This document shows positions 1 to 11,137 of a stretch of DNA of 64,000 nucleotides, piece after piece. The DNA is taken from contig NZ_JBNLIA010000012.1 of NCBI RefSeq assembly GCF_050122995.1, positions 124,001-188,000 on the forward strand, written 5' to 3'. Each line of letters starts with the position of its first letter. Positions within the stretch are counted from its first letter, which is position 1. The notes beneath the pieces were generated by a model that was not told where the DNA came from, made no database searches, and worked only from the letters and a program-made list of their open reading frames with translations. Position numbers and translations under genes: made by a program. Source of the stretch: Haloparvum alkalitolerans (lineage in GTDB: Archaea; Halobacteriota; Halobacteria; Halobacteriales; Haloferacaceae).

Positions 1-2
1 TG

Positions 3-791
3 TGGGGCCGTGGGACGGTCGACGCGACCGGCCCCCTCGTGGCGATGGCGGTCGCGGCGGTCGCAACCGGCGTCTCGTTCGTCGGCGTCGTCGGCGAGGA
101 GACGGACTCCCGCGGCGCGCGCCACCTCGTCGCGGAGCGCGACGCGGCGCCCGGCGCCGTCGTGAACGGCGAGCCCTCGGGCTGGAACGGGATCACGCTC
201 GGCTACCGCGGCTTCCTCGCGGGGACGTACGTGAACACCAGCGAGTCGGGCCACTCCTCGCGGCCGGAGCCGAACGCGATCCAGCACGCCATCGACTGGT
301 GGCACGGCGTCGAGGAGACGTTCACGCCGGAAGACCCCGAGACGCCCGTCTTCGAGCAGGTGACGACCAAGCCGGTCGACGTCGAGGGCGGGCTGACCGA
401 CGACGGGCTGGCGGTCGAGGCGACGATGGACGTCCAGCTCAGGGTCCCGCCGAGCCGCACCGTCGACGAGGTGCACGAACTGGCGGAGAGCGAGCTCACG
501 ACGGGGTCGGTCCACTGGAAGGAGCCCATCCCCCCGGTGATGGAGAGCCCCCGGAACCCCCTCGCGCGGGCGTTCCGCGTGGCGATCAGGGAGACGGGCG
601 GCGACGTGCGCCTCCTCCGGAAGACCGGAACGAGCGACATGAACCTGTTCGCGGCCGCGTGGGACTGCCCGATGGTCACCTACGGCCCGGGTAACTCGGA
701 CCTGGACCACGCGCCGAACGAACACCTCCCGCTCGCGGAGCTGGACCGGTCGGTGACGGTGCTCTCGCGGGCCTGTCGAGACCGACTGTAG
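3..791 (+). CDS. lysK: LysW-dependent lysine/ornithine hydrolase (LysK/ArgE type), 5' truncated
   Basis: The reading frame is open from the window edge, so the N-terminus is missing. The first visible residues read GRGTVDATGPLVAM, the metal-binding GRGxxDxxG motif of M20 peptidases, and the C-terminal half (ETGGDVRLLRKTGTSDMN, then YGPGNSDLDHAPNEHL) matches LysK/ArgE hydrolases. In haloarchaea this enzyme releases ornithine (or lysine) from the LysW carrier protein at the end of carrier-bound arginine synthesis. The next gene, argF, lies 81 bases downstream on the same strand and uses ornithine, which supports the ornithine role. Family assignment is firm; substrate preference is inferred from context. 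Confidence 0.85.
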   Translation, partial: WGRGTVDATGPLVAMAVAAVATGVSFVGVVGEETDSRGARHLVAERDAAPGAVVNGEPSGWNGITLGYRGFLAGTYVNTSESGHSSRPEPNAIQHAIDWWHGVEETFTPEDPETPVFEQVTTKPVDVEGGLTDDGLAVEATMDVQLRVPPSRTVDEVHELAESELTTGSVHWKEPIPPVMESPRNPLARAFRVAIRETGGDVRLLRKTGTSDMNLFAAAWDCPMVTYGPGNSDLDHAPNEHLPLAELDRSVTVLSRACRDRL

Positions 792-872
792 GCGCCGCGG
801 CGCGCGCCGCGGCGCCGGTCTCCTCGCGCGACCGTCTCGACTTCCGACCACGACGACACCACACGGAGCACG

Positions 873-1772
873 ATGGCACTCGACACCGACGACTTCCTCG
901 ACATCGACGACCTGACGCCGGCCGAACTCGACGCGGTGCTGGACCGCGCGAGCGCGCTCAAGGCCGGCGCGGACGACGCACAGCTGCCGGACCAGACCCT
1001 CGGCATGATCTTCGAGAAGCCCTCGACGCGCACCCGCGTCTCCTTCGAGACCGGGATGACCGACCTCAGCGGCCACGCCATGTTCCTCGGGCCGGACGAC
1101 ATCCAGTTGGGCCACGGGGAGCCGCTGCGCGACACCGCGCGCGTGCTCGGGCGGTACGTCGACGCCGTGATGGCACGGCTGTTCGACCACGCGGACGTGG
1201 AGACGCTAGCGGAGCACGCCGACTGCCCCGTGATCAACGGGCTCACCGACGAGGCGCACCCCTGCCAGACACTTGCGGACCTGCTGACGATCCGCGAGGC
1301 GTTCGGCGACGCCGAGGACGTGACGGTGGCGTGGGTCGGCGACGGCAACAACGTCGGTCAGTCGTTCGTCGTCGGCGCGGCGATGGCGGGCGTCGACGTG
1401 ACGGTCGCGACGCCGGCCGGCTACGCGATGGACGAGGCGGTGTTCGACCGCGCGGCCGACTTCGGCGCCGACCCCGCCGTCACCACCGACCCCGAGGCGG
1501 CCGTCGCGGACGCGGACGTCGTCTACACCGACGTGTGGATCTCGATGGGACAGGAGGACGAGCGCGCCGAGAAGCTGGCCGCCTTCGAGGGGTTCCAGGT
1601 GAACGAGGCGCTGCTGGCGGGGACCGACGCGCAGGTGATGCACTGCCTGCCCGCCCACCGCGGCGAGGAGATAACGAACGACGTGCTGGAGTCCGACCGC
1701 GCGCTCGCGTGGGACCAGGCCGAGAACCGGCTGCACGCACAGAAGGCGCTGCTGGTGGAACTGCTGGCGTAG
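873..1772 (+). CDS. argF: Ornithine carbamoyltransferase
   Basis: Condenses ornithine and carbamoyl phosphate to citrulline in cytosolic arginine synthesis. The 299-residue protein has the carbamoyl-phosphate motif STRTR (51-55), HPCQ (129-132), the SMGQE-type ornithine loop (VWISMGQE, 221-228) and the catalytic HCLPAHRG (257-264), so it looks complete and active. It follows the LysK-type gene and probably shares its transcript. The last 16 codons, the stop codon and 16 further bases are repeated exactly 159 bases downstream, as a non-coding copy of the gene's end (see the repeat at 1725-1947). Confidence 0.95.
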   Translation: MALDTDDFLDIDDLTPAELDAVLDRASALKAGADDAQLPDQTLGMIFEKPSTRTRVSFETGMTDLSGHAMFLGPDDIQLGHGEPLRDTARVLGRYVDAVMARLFDHADVETLAEHADCPVINGLTDEAHPCQTLADLLTIREAFGDAEDVTVAWVGDGNNVGQSFVVGAAMAGVDVTVATPAGYAMDEAVFDRAADFGADPAVTTDPEAAVADADVVYTDVWISMGQEDERAEKLAAFEGFQVNEALLAGTDAQVMHCLPAHRGEEITNDVLESDRALAWDQAENRLHAQKALLVELLA

Positions 1773-1947
1773 CAGGTCGACGCGAGCGGAGCGAGCGCTT
1801 TTTGGTCCAGCTTTTTCGAGGAGCGGTGCGCGACGCGCGGCGGTCGCGCGAGCGCACCCGACGACGAAAAAGGTGGGGCTGAAAACCGGCTGCACGCACA
1901 GAAGGCGCTGCTGGTGGAACTGCTGGCGTAGCAGGTCGACGCGAGCG
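1725..1947 (+). repeat. 64-base direct repeat of the argF 3' end
   Basis: Bases 1725-1788 and 1884-1947 are identical over 64 bases (offset 159). The first copy is the end of argF with its stop codon; the second is an intergenic duplicate without a gene in front. The 95 bases between them hold a degenerate family B repeat. This looks like insertion by duplication or recombination at the end of argF, leaving a copy of the gene tail on the far side. Confidence 0.95.
1790..1879 (-). repeat. Degenerate family B repeat element
   Basis: Read on the minus strand, this segment has the family B order: CCTTTTTC, then GTCGGGT, a GC-rich palindrome (GGTGCGC paired with GCGCACC), then CTCGAAAAAG and ACCAAAAAG. 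The full copies at 13443, 49778, 49931 and 61492 have the same blocks in the same order. The arms of the palindrome differ in sequence from the other copies but still pair. It lacks the second half (the GGCCGCGG...CGCGGTACC module) and the minisatellite. Confidence 0.65.
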
Positions 1948-2010
1948 TCGTCGCCGGCGAGATTCACAATTTCCTGAAACAAAATTTATAACCCACAACC
2001 GAAGTGTGCC

Positions 2011-2139
2011 CATGCGGGCGACGGCATCCACCGCACGCTCCCCACGTTCGCCCGCTTCCCCGCGCGACCGGCCGATGCTGGTCGGCTCGGCCGGTCGCGC
2101 GGGGCGTTCCACTTCCGCCGAGCCACCCGACCCCTTTTA
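2011..2139 (+). ncRNA. Candidate structured RNA or 42-residue leaderless micro-gene
   Basis: A TATA box (TTTATAAC, 1985-1992) predicts a start near 2012. From there two hairpins follow closely: 2014-2021 pairs with 2048-2055, and 2058-2075 pairs perfectly with 2087-2104 (18 base pairs, 11-base loop). A run of four T at 2134-2137 could end the transcript. The same stretch also holds an ORF of 42 codons whose ATG (2012) falls exactly where a leaderless start would be and whose stop codon (2137-2139) lies in the TATA region of the next gene. The sequence cannot decide between RNA and peptide. The peptide resembles nothing I recognise. Confidence 0.45.
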
Positions 2140-2163
2140 GGCGATGGGGGAGTATCCACGCCC

Positions 2164-4353
2164 GTGTCAGAGTCGGCGCACCTGCGGTTCTTCCCGTACG
2201 AGGAGCCCTACCCGAACCAGCGCGAGGCGATGGACAGGGTCGCCAACGCGCTGGACCGGGGACAGGACGTGCTGTTCGAGGGCGCGCCCGGGACGGGGAA
2301 GACGCTCTCGGCGCTCGTGCCCGCCTTAGAGCACGCCCGCGAGCACGACCGGACGGTCGTCATCACGACGAACGTCCACCAGCAGATGCGCCAGTTCGTC
2401 GAGGACGCCCGCGCGATCACCCGCACGGAGCCGATCCAGGCGGTCGTGTTCAAGGGGAAGTCGTCGATGTGCCACATCGGGGTCGACTATCAGGAGTGTC
2501 AGACCCTCCGCGACGCGACGCGGTCGGTCGTGGAGACGGAGGGCGACAGGCGGGAGCTGGAACAGCGCCAGCGCGAACTGCTCGCGGAGAGCCGCGAGGG
2601 CGACGCCTCGGCGGCGGAGGCCCGCGAGGCGGTGATGGAGGAACTCGACGAGATCGAGGACGAACTCGACGAGATGGAGGACGCGACCGTCTGTGAACGT
2701 TACTACAACAACCTCACGCGGGACACCGACGCGTTCTTCGAGTGGCTCTTCGACGACGTGCGGACGCCCGACGACGTCTACGACTACGCCGAGGAGCGGG
2801 ACCTCTGCGGCTACGAGCTACTGAAGGAGGGGATGGAGGGCGTGGATCTCGTGGTCTGTAACTACCACCACCTGCTGGACCCGAACATCCGCGAGCAGTT
2901 CTTCCGCTGGATCGACCGCGACCCCTCGGAGATAATCACCGTCTTCGACGAGGCGCACAACGTCGAGGACGCCGCGCGCGACCACGCGAGCCGCGAACTC
3001 ACGGAGCGGACGCTCGACGCCGCGTTAGAGGAGCTCGCGGAGGCGGACGACTCGCGGGCGGACGCCGCCGAGAACGTGATCCGCGCATTCCGGGACGCGC
3101 TGGTCGAGACGTACGACGAGAGCCTCGGCTTCGGCGCCCGGGAGGCGGTCGGCGACGACTGGGAGGACGTGACGGTCGCCAACGAGGACCGCCGCGACGA
3201 CCTCACGCTGGCGTTCCTCGAGCGGTACGAGGGACGCGGTATCGACACCGAGACCGAGCTCGCGGTCCAGCTCGGCGGCGCGCTCGACGAGGAGTACGAG
3301 CGGCGGTACCGGGACGGCGAGACAGAGAGCCGCAAGGAGTGTCAGGTGCTGCAGGCGGCGCGCTTCGTCGAGGCGTGGATGGACGAGGGCGCGGAGCTGG
3401 GACAGTACCCGATCGTCTCGGTTCGGCGCGACGCCGGCACCGACGAGGTGTACGGCCGCGTGGAGCTGTACACCTGCATCCCGCGGGCGGTCACAAGCGA
3501 GCTGTTCGACGAGGTGGCGGCGTCGGTGCTGATGAGCGCGACGCTGCGCCCGTTCGACGTGACCCGAGAGGTGCTCGGCGTCGAGAACGCGGCGGAGCTG
3601 GCCTACGAGATGGCCTATCCCGAGGAGAACCGCCGGACGTTCGCGGTGGACACGCCGCCGCTTTTCGCCTCCGAGCGCGACGACGAGGAGACCCAGGCGA
3701 CGGTCGCGGACACGCTCCGCGACGCGATCCGGTTCACGCCGGGGAACACGCTGGTCTTCTTCCCCTCCTACGCCGAGGCGGAGCGGTACGACGACATCCT
3801 CGGCGGCACCGGGAGCCTCGCGGACCCGGACCTCGGAACGCGCTACCTCGACGGGCCGGATGTCGACACGGAGGAGATCCGGCGGACGTTCGTGGACGCC
3901 GAGGACGCGACGCTTTTCACCTCGCTGTGGGGCACGCTCGCGGAGGGGGTGAGCTTCGACGGCGACGACGCCCGGACGGTGGTCGTGGTCGGCGTCCCCT
4001 ACCCACACCTCTCCGACCGCATGGAGGCGGTTCAGGACGCGTACGGCCGCGCGTTCTCGGACACCGGCCGCGCTCGCGACCCGGGGTGGACCTACGCCGT
4101 CGAGGTGCCCACGATCCGCAAGACGCGACAGGCCATCGGCCGCGTCATCCGCGGGCCGGACGACTACGGCGTGCGGATCCTCGCCGATCGGCGATACACC
4201 TCGGCGGACATGGGGAAATACTCCGTGCGGGGCGCGTTCCCGCCGGAAGAGCGGGAGGAGCTTCTGGACCTCCCGCCCGAGAAACTGAAGTTCGCGATGC
4301 TGAACTTCTACACCGACCACGACGCCTACCACGGGCCGCCGCCGGAGCCGTGA
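2164..4353 (+). CDS. XPD/Rad3-like Fe-S superfamily 2 DNA helicase
   Basis: A 5'-3' DNA helicase of the XPD/DinG group. Walker A is GAPGTGKT (40-47), the DEAH box is at 262-265 and motif VI reads QAIGRVIRGPDDYG near the C-terminus. Between motifs I and II lie four cysteines (103, 112, 177, 215) spaced as expected for the XPD 4Fe-4S cluster, separated by an acidic coiled segment (about 125-175). Length 729 is normal for archaeal members. The GTG start is chosen because a TTTTAG promoter element lies 25-30 bases upstream and the N-terminal LRFFPYEEPYPNQ motif begins just after it. Likely role in DNA repair; archaeal XPD function in vivo is not settled. Confidence 0.9.
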   Translation: MSESAHLRFFPYEEPYPNQREAMDRVANALDRGQDVLFEGAPGTGKTLSALVPALEHAREHDRTVVITTNVHQQMRQFVEDARAITRTEPIQAVVFKGKSSMCHIGVDYQECQTLRDATRSVVETEGDRRELEQRQRELLAESREGDASAAEAREAVMEELDEIEDELDEMEDATVCERYYNNLTRDTDAFFEWLFDDVRTPDDVYDYAEERDLCGYELLKEGMEGVDLVVCNYHHLLDPNIREQFFRWIDRDPSEIITVFDEAHNVEDAARDHASRELTERTLDAALEELAEADDSRADAAENVIRAFRDALVETYDESLGFGAREAVGDDWEDVTVANEDRRDDLTLAFLERYEGRGIDTETELAVQLGGALDEEYERRYRDGETESRKECQVLQAARFVEAWMDEGAELGQYPIVSVRRDAGTDEVYGRVELYTCIPRAVTSELFDEVAASVLMSATLRPFDVTREVLGVENAAELAYEMAYPEENRRTFAVDTPPLFASERDDEETQATVADTLRDAIRFTPGNTLVFFPSYAEAERYDDILGGTGSLADPDLGTRYLDGPDVDTEEIRRTFVDAEDATLFTSLWGTLAEGVSFDGDDARTVVVVGVPYPHLSDRMEAVQDAYGRAFSDTGRARDPGWTYAVEVPTIRKTRQAIGRVIRGPDDYGVRILADRRYTSADMGKYSVRGAFPPEEREELLDLPPEKLKFAMLNFYTDHDAYHGPPPEP

Positions 4354-4463
4354 GGGGGTGCGTGGGACTCGGCCGGTCCGCCGCGGCCGGTCCACCGACC
4401 GGACGACCGGCCCGATTCGCCCGAACCACCGCGGTTTAACCGGCCGACCGCGAACGGTCGCGT

Positions 4464-5114
4464 ATGAAGCTGATCGCCTTCGACTTCGACGGGACCCTCT
4501 CGGACTCGGAGATGACGGTCCTGCTCGCGGAGCGGGCCGGCGTGGCCGACGAGGTGGCCGACATCACCGAGCGGGCGATGAACGACGAGTTGAGCTACGC
4601 GGAGAGCCTCTACCGGCGCGCGGAACTGCTGCAGGGGCTCTCCGCCGCGGACGTGGAGGCGGCGTTCGACGAGGTGCGGATCCGCCCCGGCGCGGCCGCC
4701 CTCATCGAGCGCCTGCAGGCGGAGGGCCACCACGTCGCGGTGCTCACCGGCGGCTTCGAGCGCGGGGTCGCCGCGGCGCTCGAAAAGGAGGGAGTCGAAG
4801 TCGACACCATCGTCGCGAACCGGCTCCCGACGGACGCCGCGGGCGCGCTGACCGGCGAGGCGGACGGACCGCTCATCGAGGGGACGAAGGACGACGCGCT
4901 CGCGGACCTGTCCGACGAGGTGGGCGTGCCGCTGGCGTCGACGGTCGCGGTCGGCGACGGCGCCAACGACCTCCCGATGCTGGAGGTCGCCGGGCTGTCC
5001 GTCGGGTTCGCGCCGAAGCGGGCGGTCCGACCAGTGTGTGACGCGGTCGTCGCCTCCATGTTCCGGCTCGGCAAGGTGTTCGAGGGGTACCGAGTGCTTC
5101 CGAAAGAGGACTGA
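4464..5114 (+). CDS. serB: Phosphoserine phosphatase (HAD family)
   Basis: Dephosphorylates phosphoserine in the last step of serine synthesis. The 216-residue HAD enzyme has the nucleophile motif DFDGT (7-11) followed by LSDSE, the TGGF motif II, and GDGANDLPML as the C-terminal metal-binding motif, all typical of SerB rather than of general HAD phosphatases. A TATA-like TTTAAC stands about 28 bases ahead of the ATG, so it has its own promoter apart from the helicase gene upstream. The 840-base gap downstream holds family A repeat copy 1. Confidence 0.88.
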   Translation: MKLIAFDFDGTLSDSEMTVLLAERAGVADEVADITERAMNDELSYAESLYRRAELLQGLSAADVEAAFDEVRIRPGAAALIERLQAEGHHVAVLTGGFERGVAAALEKEGVEVDTIVANRLPTDAAGALTGEADGPLIEGTKDDALADLSDEVGVPLASTVAVGDGANDLPMLEVAGLSVGFAPKRAVRPVCDAVVASMFRLGKVFEGYRVLPKED

Positions 5115-5204
5115 TCGTACTCATGCGCCGACTTCTCGGTCGGGGCGTCTCGAACGAGAAACCCTGGAGTCGTGACCTTCCGAACAGCAGCGTTTAGAAA
5201 TCTT

Positions 5205-5870
5205 CAGTTGGCTCTCCATGCTACGGATCTGGATCTACTGCTGATCCTGCTGCTCGGGACAGCAATACCCAGAAAGCCCCAGCCGGCTCGGCCGGCCGCG
5301 TACCGGCAGACGGTCCGGGCTGCCCGCAGTCGCGGGCTGCCGGGCTGCGACTGCCGTCGTCCCGCTCGGCGAACTCGCGGGACCCTCACTGCGCGCTCGC
5401 GCTTCTCCGCAACGCCCAGCGCGAGTGCTTGCGTCGTCCGGGCGGGACCGAGCCGGCTGCCCCTTTCAGACCCACCCACAGCACCGCTCCGCCACCCACC
5501 GCACCGCTCCGCCCCCCACCGCACCGCTCCGCCCCGCCCCGCACCGCCCCGCCCCGCACCGCTCCGCCCCGCACCGCTCCGCCCCGCTCCGCCCCCCACC
5601 GCACCGCTCCGCCCCGCCCCGCACCGCTCCGCCCCGCACCGCTCCGCCCCGCTCCGCCCCGCCCCGCCCCGCACCGCAACTGCACAGCAGCCTCTCACCT
5701 CCCCAGCCTCGGCCGCGGGCCGGCCGCGAAACCGCAACGCAGGCGGCCGCCCCGCGACCTCCCTCGCGCGCGTTTCTCACGCGCGCCGACAGCACCGCAC
5801 CGCAGTCGTCCGGACGTTTTTCAGCGATCGGGCACGACTCCCGCCGTGAGTGCAGTTCGATTGCGCCGAA
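5205..5870 (+). repeat. Family A intergenic repeat, copy 1
   Basis: No credible gene lies between serB and uvrA; overlapping ORFs here are proline/arginine-rich artefacts. The head (5230-5300) contains GGGACAGCAATACCCAGAAAGCCCCAGCCGGCT, shared in variant form with copies 2 and 3. Then come a GGCGCGAG-like block, CTGCCCCTTTCAG at about 5459, a long low-complexity tract of GCACCGC/TCCGCCCC units (about 5475-5680), CTCACCTCCCCAGCCTCG, a hairpin (5715-5727 with 5743-5755, one mismatch), a GCGCGCGTTTCTC palindrome (about 5765-5785) and a tail TCCCGCCGTGAGTGCAGT near 5850 that is also found in copy 3. It sits between two convergent genes. Confidence 0.85.
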
Positions 5871-5954
5871 TCCGCGTGCGTCGCCTCGCCGGCTGTCGAG
5901 ATGCGGGTTCTGCGGGCTGGCTCGCGTTGGACTGACTCTCGGCGTGGAGCCCGA

Positions 5955-8957
<3,003 letters not shown>

Positions 8958-9361
8958 GTGTCGTGTGCCACCGGCCTCACGGTGTTCGGTGTCGTTGATA
9001 GCCGAGTCATTCGATACGAAATTCTGGGTCCGAGGACACTTATCCTCCCGGTTGTGCGGGCAGCCGGTGGAGCGAGCGGGACCGGCAACCGACTCGCGTG
9101 CCGCACGGATCCCCGGGTGAGCGACGGGCACGACGACCCGACCGTTCGATCCGCCATTCGTCCGCGGATGGCGGGCTCCCGGAACGGCGGAGTGAGAGGG
9201 GGTGCGCTCGATCCAAACACGCGCGGTCATGTCAGGAATGTTCTATTCGTGTTTCCGGTGTGTTTCGACCGGACCGTCGTGTCTCGGCGCTCATGTGACG
9301 GGCATGAATGTACTGAGGCGCACGTTCGGGGACGCCGAGAACGTCCCGGACGAACACCCGG
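8958..9361. other. Divergent intergenic region between uvrA and the dps cluster
   Basis: No gene is supported here; the overlapping ORFs are low-quality and start in unlikely positions. An AT-richer patch at about 8990-9050 probably holds the uvrA promoter on the minus strand. A short perfect inverted repeat CCGCCAT/ATGGCGG lies near 9149-9175. I see no RNA gene in it. Confidence 0.5.
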
Positions 9362-9381
9362 ATTTTCGGCCACCCTAAAAT
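9362..9381 (+). promoter_or_regulatory. DtxR/Idr-like operator upstream of dps genes
   Basis: Inverted repeat ATTTTCGG-CCAC-CCTAAAAT, one mismatch between arms. It has the same half-site and 4-base spacing as the perfect TTTAGG-TATG-CCTAAA site at 11332-11347. These resemble the TTAGG/CCTAA operators of the DtxR/SirR/Idr metal regulators. It lies about 15-20 bases upstream of the TATA-like ATTTATT (about 9399), a position that could suit activation or partial overlap with the BRE. Confidence 0.55.
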
Positions 9382-9430
9382 ATCTGAGTGCTGACAACAT
9401 TTATTGCCCTGCTGGACGAACGTACACGGT

Positions 9431-9976
9431 ATGAGTACCGAGAAACAGGTCCGGCACAGAGCGGGCACCGTCGAGGAGAACTCGCTGAAGATCGACCGGG
9501 GGAAGGCCGAACAGATAGTCGAAGCGCTGAACACCGACCTCGCAGCGACGTACGTGCTCTACCACCAGCTACGAAAGCACCACTGGAACGTCGAGGGAGC
9601 GGAGTTCGAGCAGCTTCACGACTGGTTCGGCGACGCCGCCGAGGACGCTGAGGACAACGCCGACGACCTCGCCGAGCGCGTCCAGGCGCTCGGCGGCGTC
9701 CCGGTCAGCGGCCTTCGCTCGCTCGCGGACCACGCTCCCGTCGAGTCCGAGAGCGACGACGTCTACGACGTCCGGACGTCGATGGCGAACGACCTCCAAC
9801 TGTACCAGGACGTCATCGAGAGCGTCCGCGAACACGTCGCGCTGGCGGAGGACCTCGGTGATTACGCGACGAGCGAACTGCTTCGAGACGTCCTCGAGGA
9901 CCTCGAGGACGACGCACACGAGGCCCATCACTTCCTCGAAGACGACACGCTCGTTCTCGAAGACGCCACTCACTGA
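9431..9976 (+). CDS. dpsA: DpsA-like ferritin-family iron storage/DNA protection protein, paralogue 1
   Basis: A Dps-type ferritin that oxidises and stores iron as a 12-mer and protects DNA. It has the canonical haloarchaeal ferroxidase pattern: RKHHWNVEGAEF, then LHDWF with the second histidine, and DDLAERVQALGG with the acidic pair. The 181-residue length is normal for haloarchaeal DpsA. The ATG at 9431 is chosen because an ATTTATT TATA element lies about 28 bases upstream (leaderless) and because upstream codons lack family similarity. It is first of three tandem dps paralogues and probably drives the operon; a DtxR-like operator lies just upstream. Confidence 0.9.
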   Translation: MSTEKQVRHRAGTVEENSLKIDRGKAEQIVEALNTDLAATYVLYHQLRKHHWNVEGAEFEQLHDWFGDAAEDAEDNADDLAERVQALGGVPVSGLRSLADHAPVESESDDVYDVRTSMANDLQLYQDVIESVREHVALAEDLGDYATSELLRDVLEDLEDDAHEAHHFLEDDTLVLEDATH

Positions 9977-9986
9977 GGTTGAGAGG

Positions 9987-10562
9987 ATGACGAAGCGACA
10001 GATCGGCCTGGTCCGAGAGCCCGAGACCGGCGATCGTCGACAGGACTGGGACACCGTCGAGGCGAACTCGCTCCGGATCGACCGCGACGACGCAGTCGAG
10101 ATCGTCGACCTCCTACGGGTCGACCACGCGGGCACGTTCAACCTGTTTTACCTCCTCCGGAAGCACTACTGGACGGCCGAAGGAGCCGAGTTCCACGAGG
10201 TCGCCGACTTCTTGGCGGACGCGTACAGGCGCGTTCGCGAGATCAACGACGACATCGCGGTCCGAATCGTCGAACTCGGCGGCGTGCCGCCCAACACGCC
10301 GCCGACGATCCAGGAACACGCCGAGGTCCACCTCGAGGCGGAGGACCTCTACGACCTGCGAGCGTCGCTCGAGGGCGACCTCGAGGGCTACGCCACCCTC
10401 GTCGCGACCATGCGCGACCACGTGAGGGCCGTCGAAGCCCTGGGTGATACGGGTACCGGAGAGCGACTCCGTGACCACCTCGAGGCGCTCGAGGACGACG
10501 CCCACGAGATCGAACAGCTGCTCGCGGACGATACGCTCGTGCTGGAGGAGGCGCGCAACTGA
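9987..10562 (+). CDS. Dps-family paralogue 2 with altered ferroxidase site
   Basis: A 191-residue Dps-like protein starting 10 bases after paralogue 1, with a GAGAGG purine stretch right before the ATG. The helix-A/B region reads RKHYWTAEGAEFHEVADFL and then DDIAVRIVELGG. Compared with paralogue 1, the second ferroxidase histidine is alanine and the glutamate of the DxxxE pair is valine, so catalytic iron oxidation is probably impaired. The four-helix fold looks intact. It may build mixed shells with paralogue 1 or have a structural or DNA-binding role; that is inference. Confidence 0.82.
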   Translation: MTKRQIGLVREPETGDRRQDWDTVEANSLRIDRDDAVEIVDLLRVDHAGTFNLFYLLRKHYWTAEGAEFHEVADFLADAYRRVREINDDIAVRIVELGGVPPNTPPTIQEHAEVHLEAEDLYDLRASLEGDLEGYATLVATMRDHVRAVEALGDTGTGERLRDHLEALEDDAHEIEQLLADDTLVLEEARN

Positions 10563-10564
10563 CC

Positions 10565-11134
10565 ATGGCGAAGACCCCACACCTCCGAAAACCGGCCGAC
10601 GGCCGCGTTCGGCGGAACTGGGACGAGGTCGTCGAGAACGACCTCCGCCTCCACCGGGAGGCGGCCGAACGGATCGTGGAGGCGCTGAACAGCGAGCTCT
10701 CGGGCCTGTACATCCTGTTCAACCAGGTCCGGAAACACTACTGGCTCGTCGAGGGAGCCAACTCGAGGGAGGTCGGTGAGTTCCTCGCGGGCGCGACCGA
10801 CCGCCTCTCGGAGATGACCGACGACCTCGCGATCCGGGTCCACGCGCTGGGGGGCGTCCCGGTCTGTGGTCCGATGGGCATCCGGCAGCACGCCCCGATA
10901 CACATCGAAGCGCCACACCACTACGACGTGCGGTCCTCGCTCGGTCGCGACCTCGAGGGCTACGCCGAACTCGCGGTACAGTTCCGCGAACACATCGGAC
11001 TCGCCGAAGAGCTGAACGACCCGACGACCGGCGAGCTCCTGCGCGAGCACAGCAAGACGATCGAGAAGGACGCCCACACGATCGAGCGATATCTCGCCGA
11101 CGACACGCTCGTTCGAAGAGACGCGCTTCAGTAA
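10565..11134 (+). CDS. Dps-family paralogue 3 with degenerate ferroxidase site
   Basis: A 189-residue Dps-like protein beginning two bases after the stop codon of paralogue 2, so co-transcribed. The key segment reads RKHYWLVEGANSREVGEFL and DDLAIRVHALGG: the second ferroxidase histidine is glycine and the glutamate is isoleucine. Both changes differ from those of paralogue 2, so the losses are independent or have drifted. An HHYDVRSSLGRDL segment is shared with the other two. The gene ends 3 bases before the convergent small gene on the minus strand. Confidence 0.82.
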   Translation: MAKTPHLRKPADGRVRRNWDEVVENDLRLHREAAERIVEALNSELSGLYILFNQVRKHYWLVEGANSREVGEFLAGATDRLSEMTDDLAIRVHALGGVPVCGPMGIRQHAPIHIEAPHHYDVRSSLGRDLEGYAELAVQFREHIGLAEELNDPTTGELLREHSKTIEKDAHTIERYLADDTLVRRDALQ

Positions 11135-11137
11135 CCC

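Noticed and set aside
5204..5935. Several overlapping ORFs of 100-205 codons on both strands
   Set aside because: They consist of Pro/Arg/Ala or Gly/Ala/Arg tracts translated from the CCGCACCGCTCCGCC repeats, are basic in an acidic proteome and have no start signals. They are repeat artefacts.
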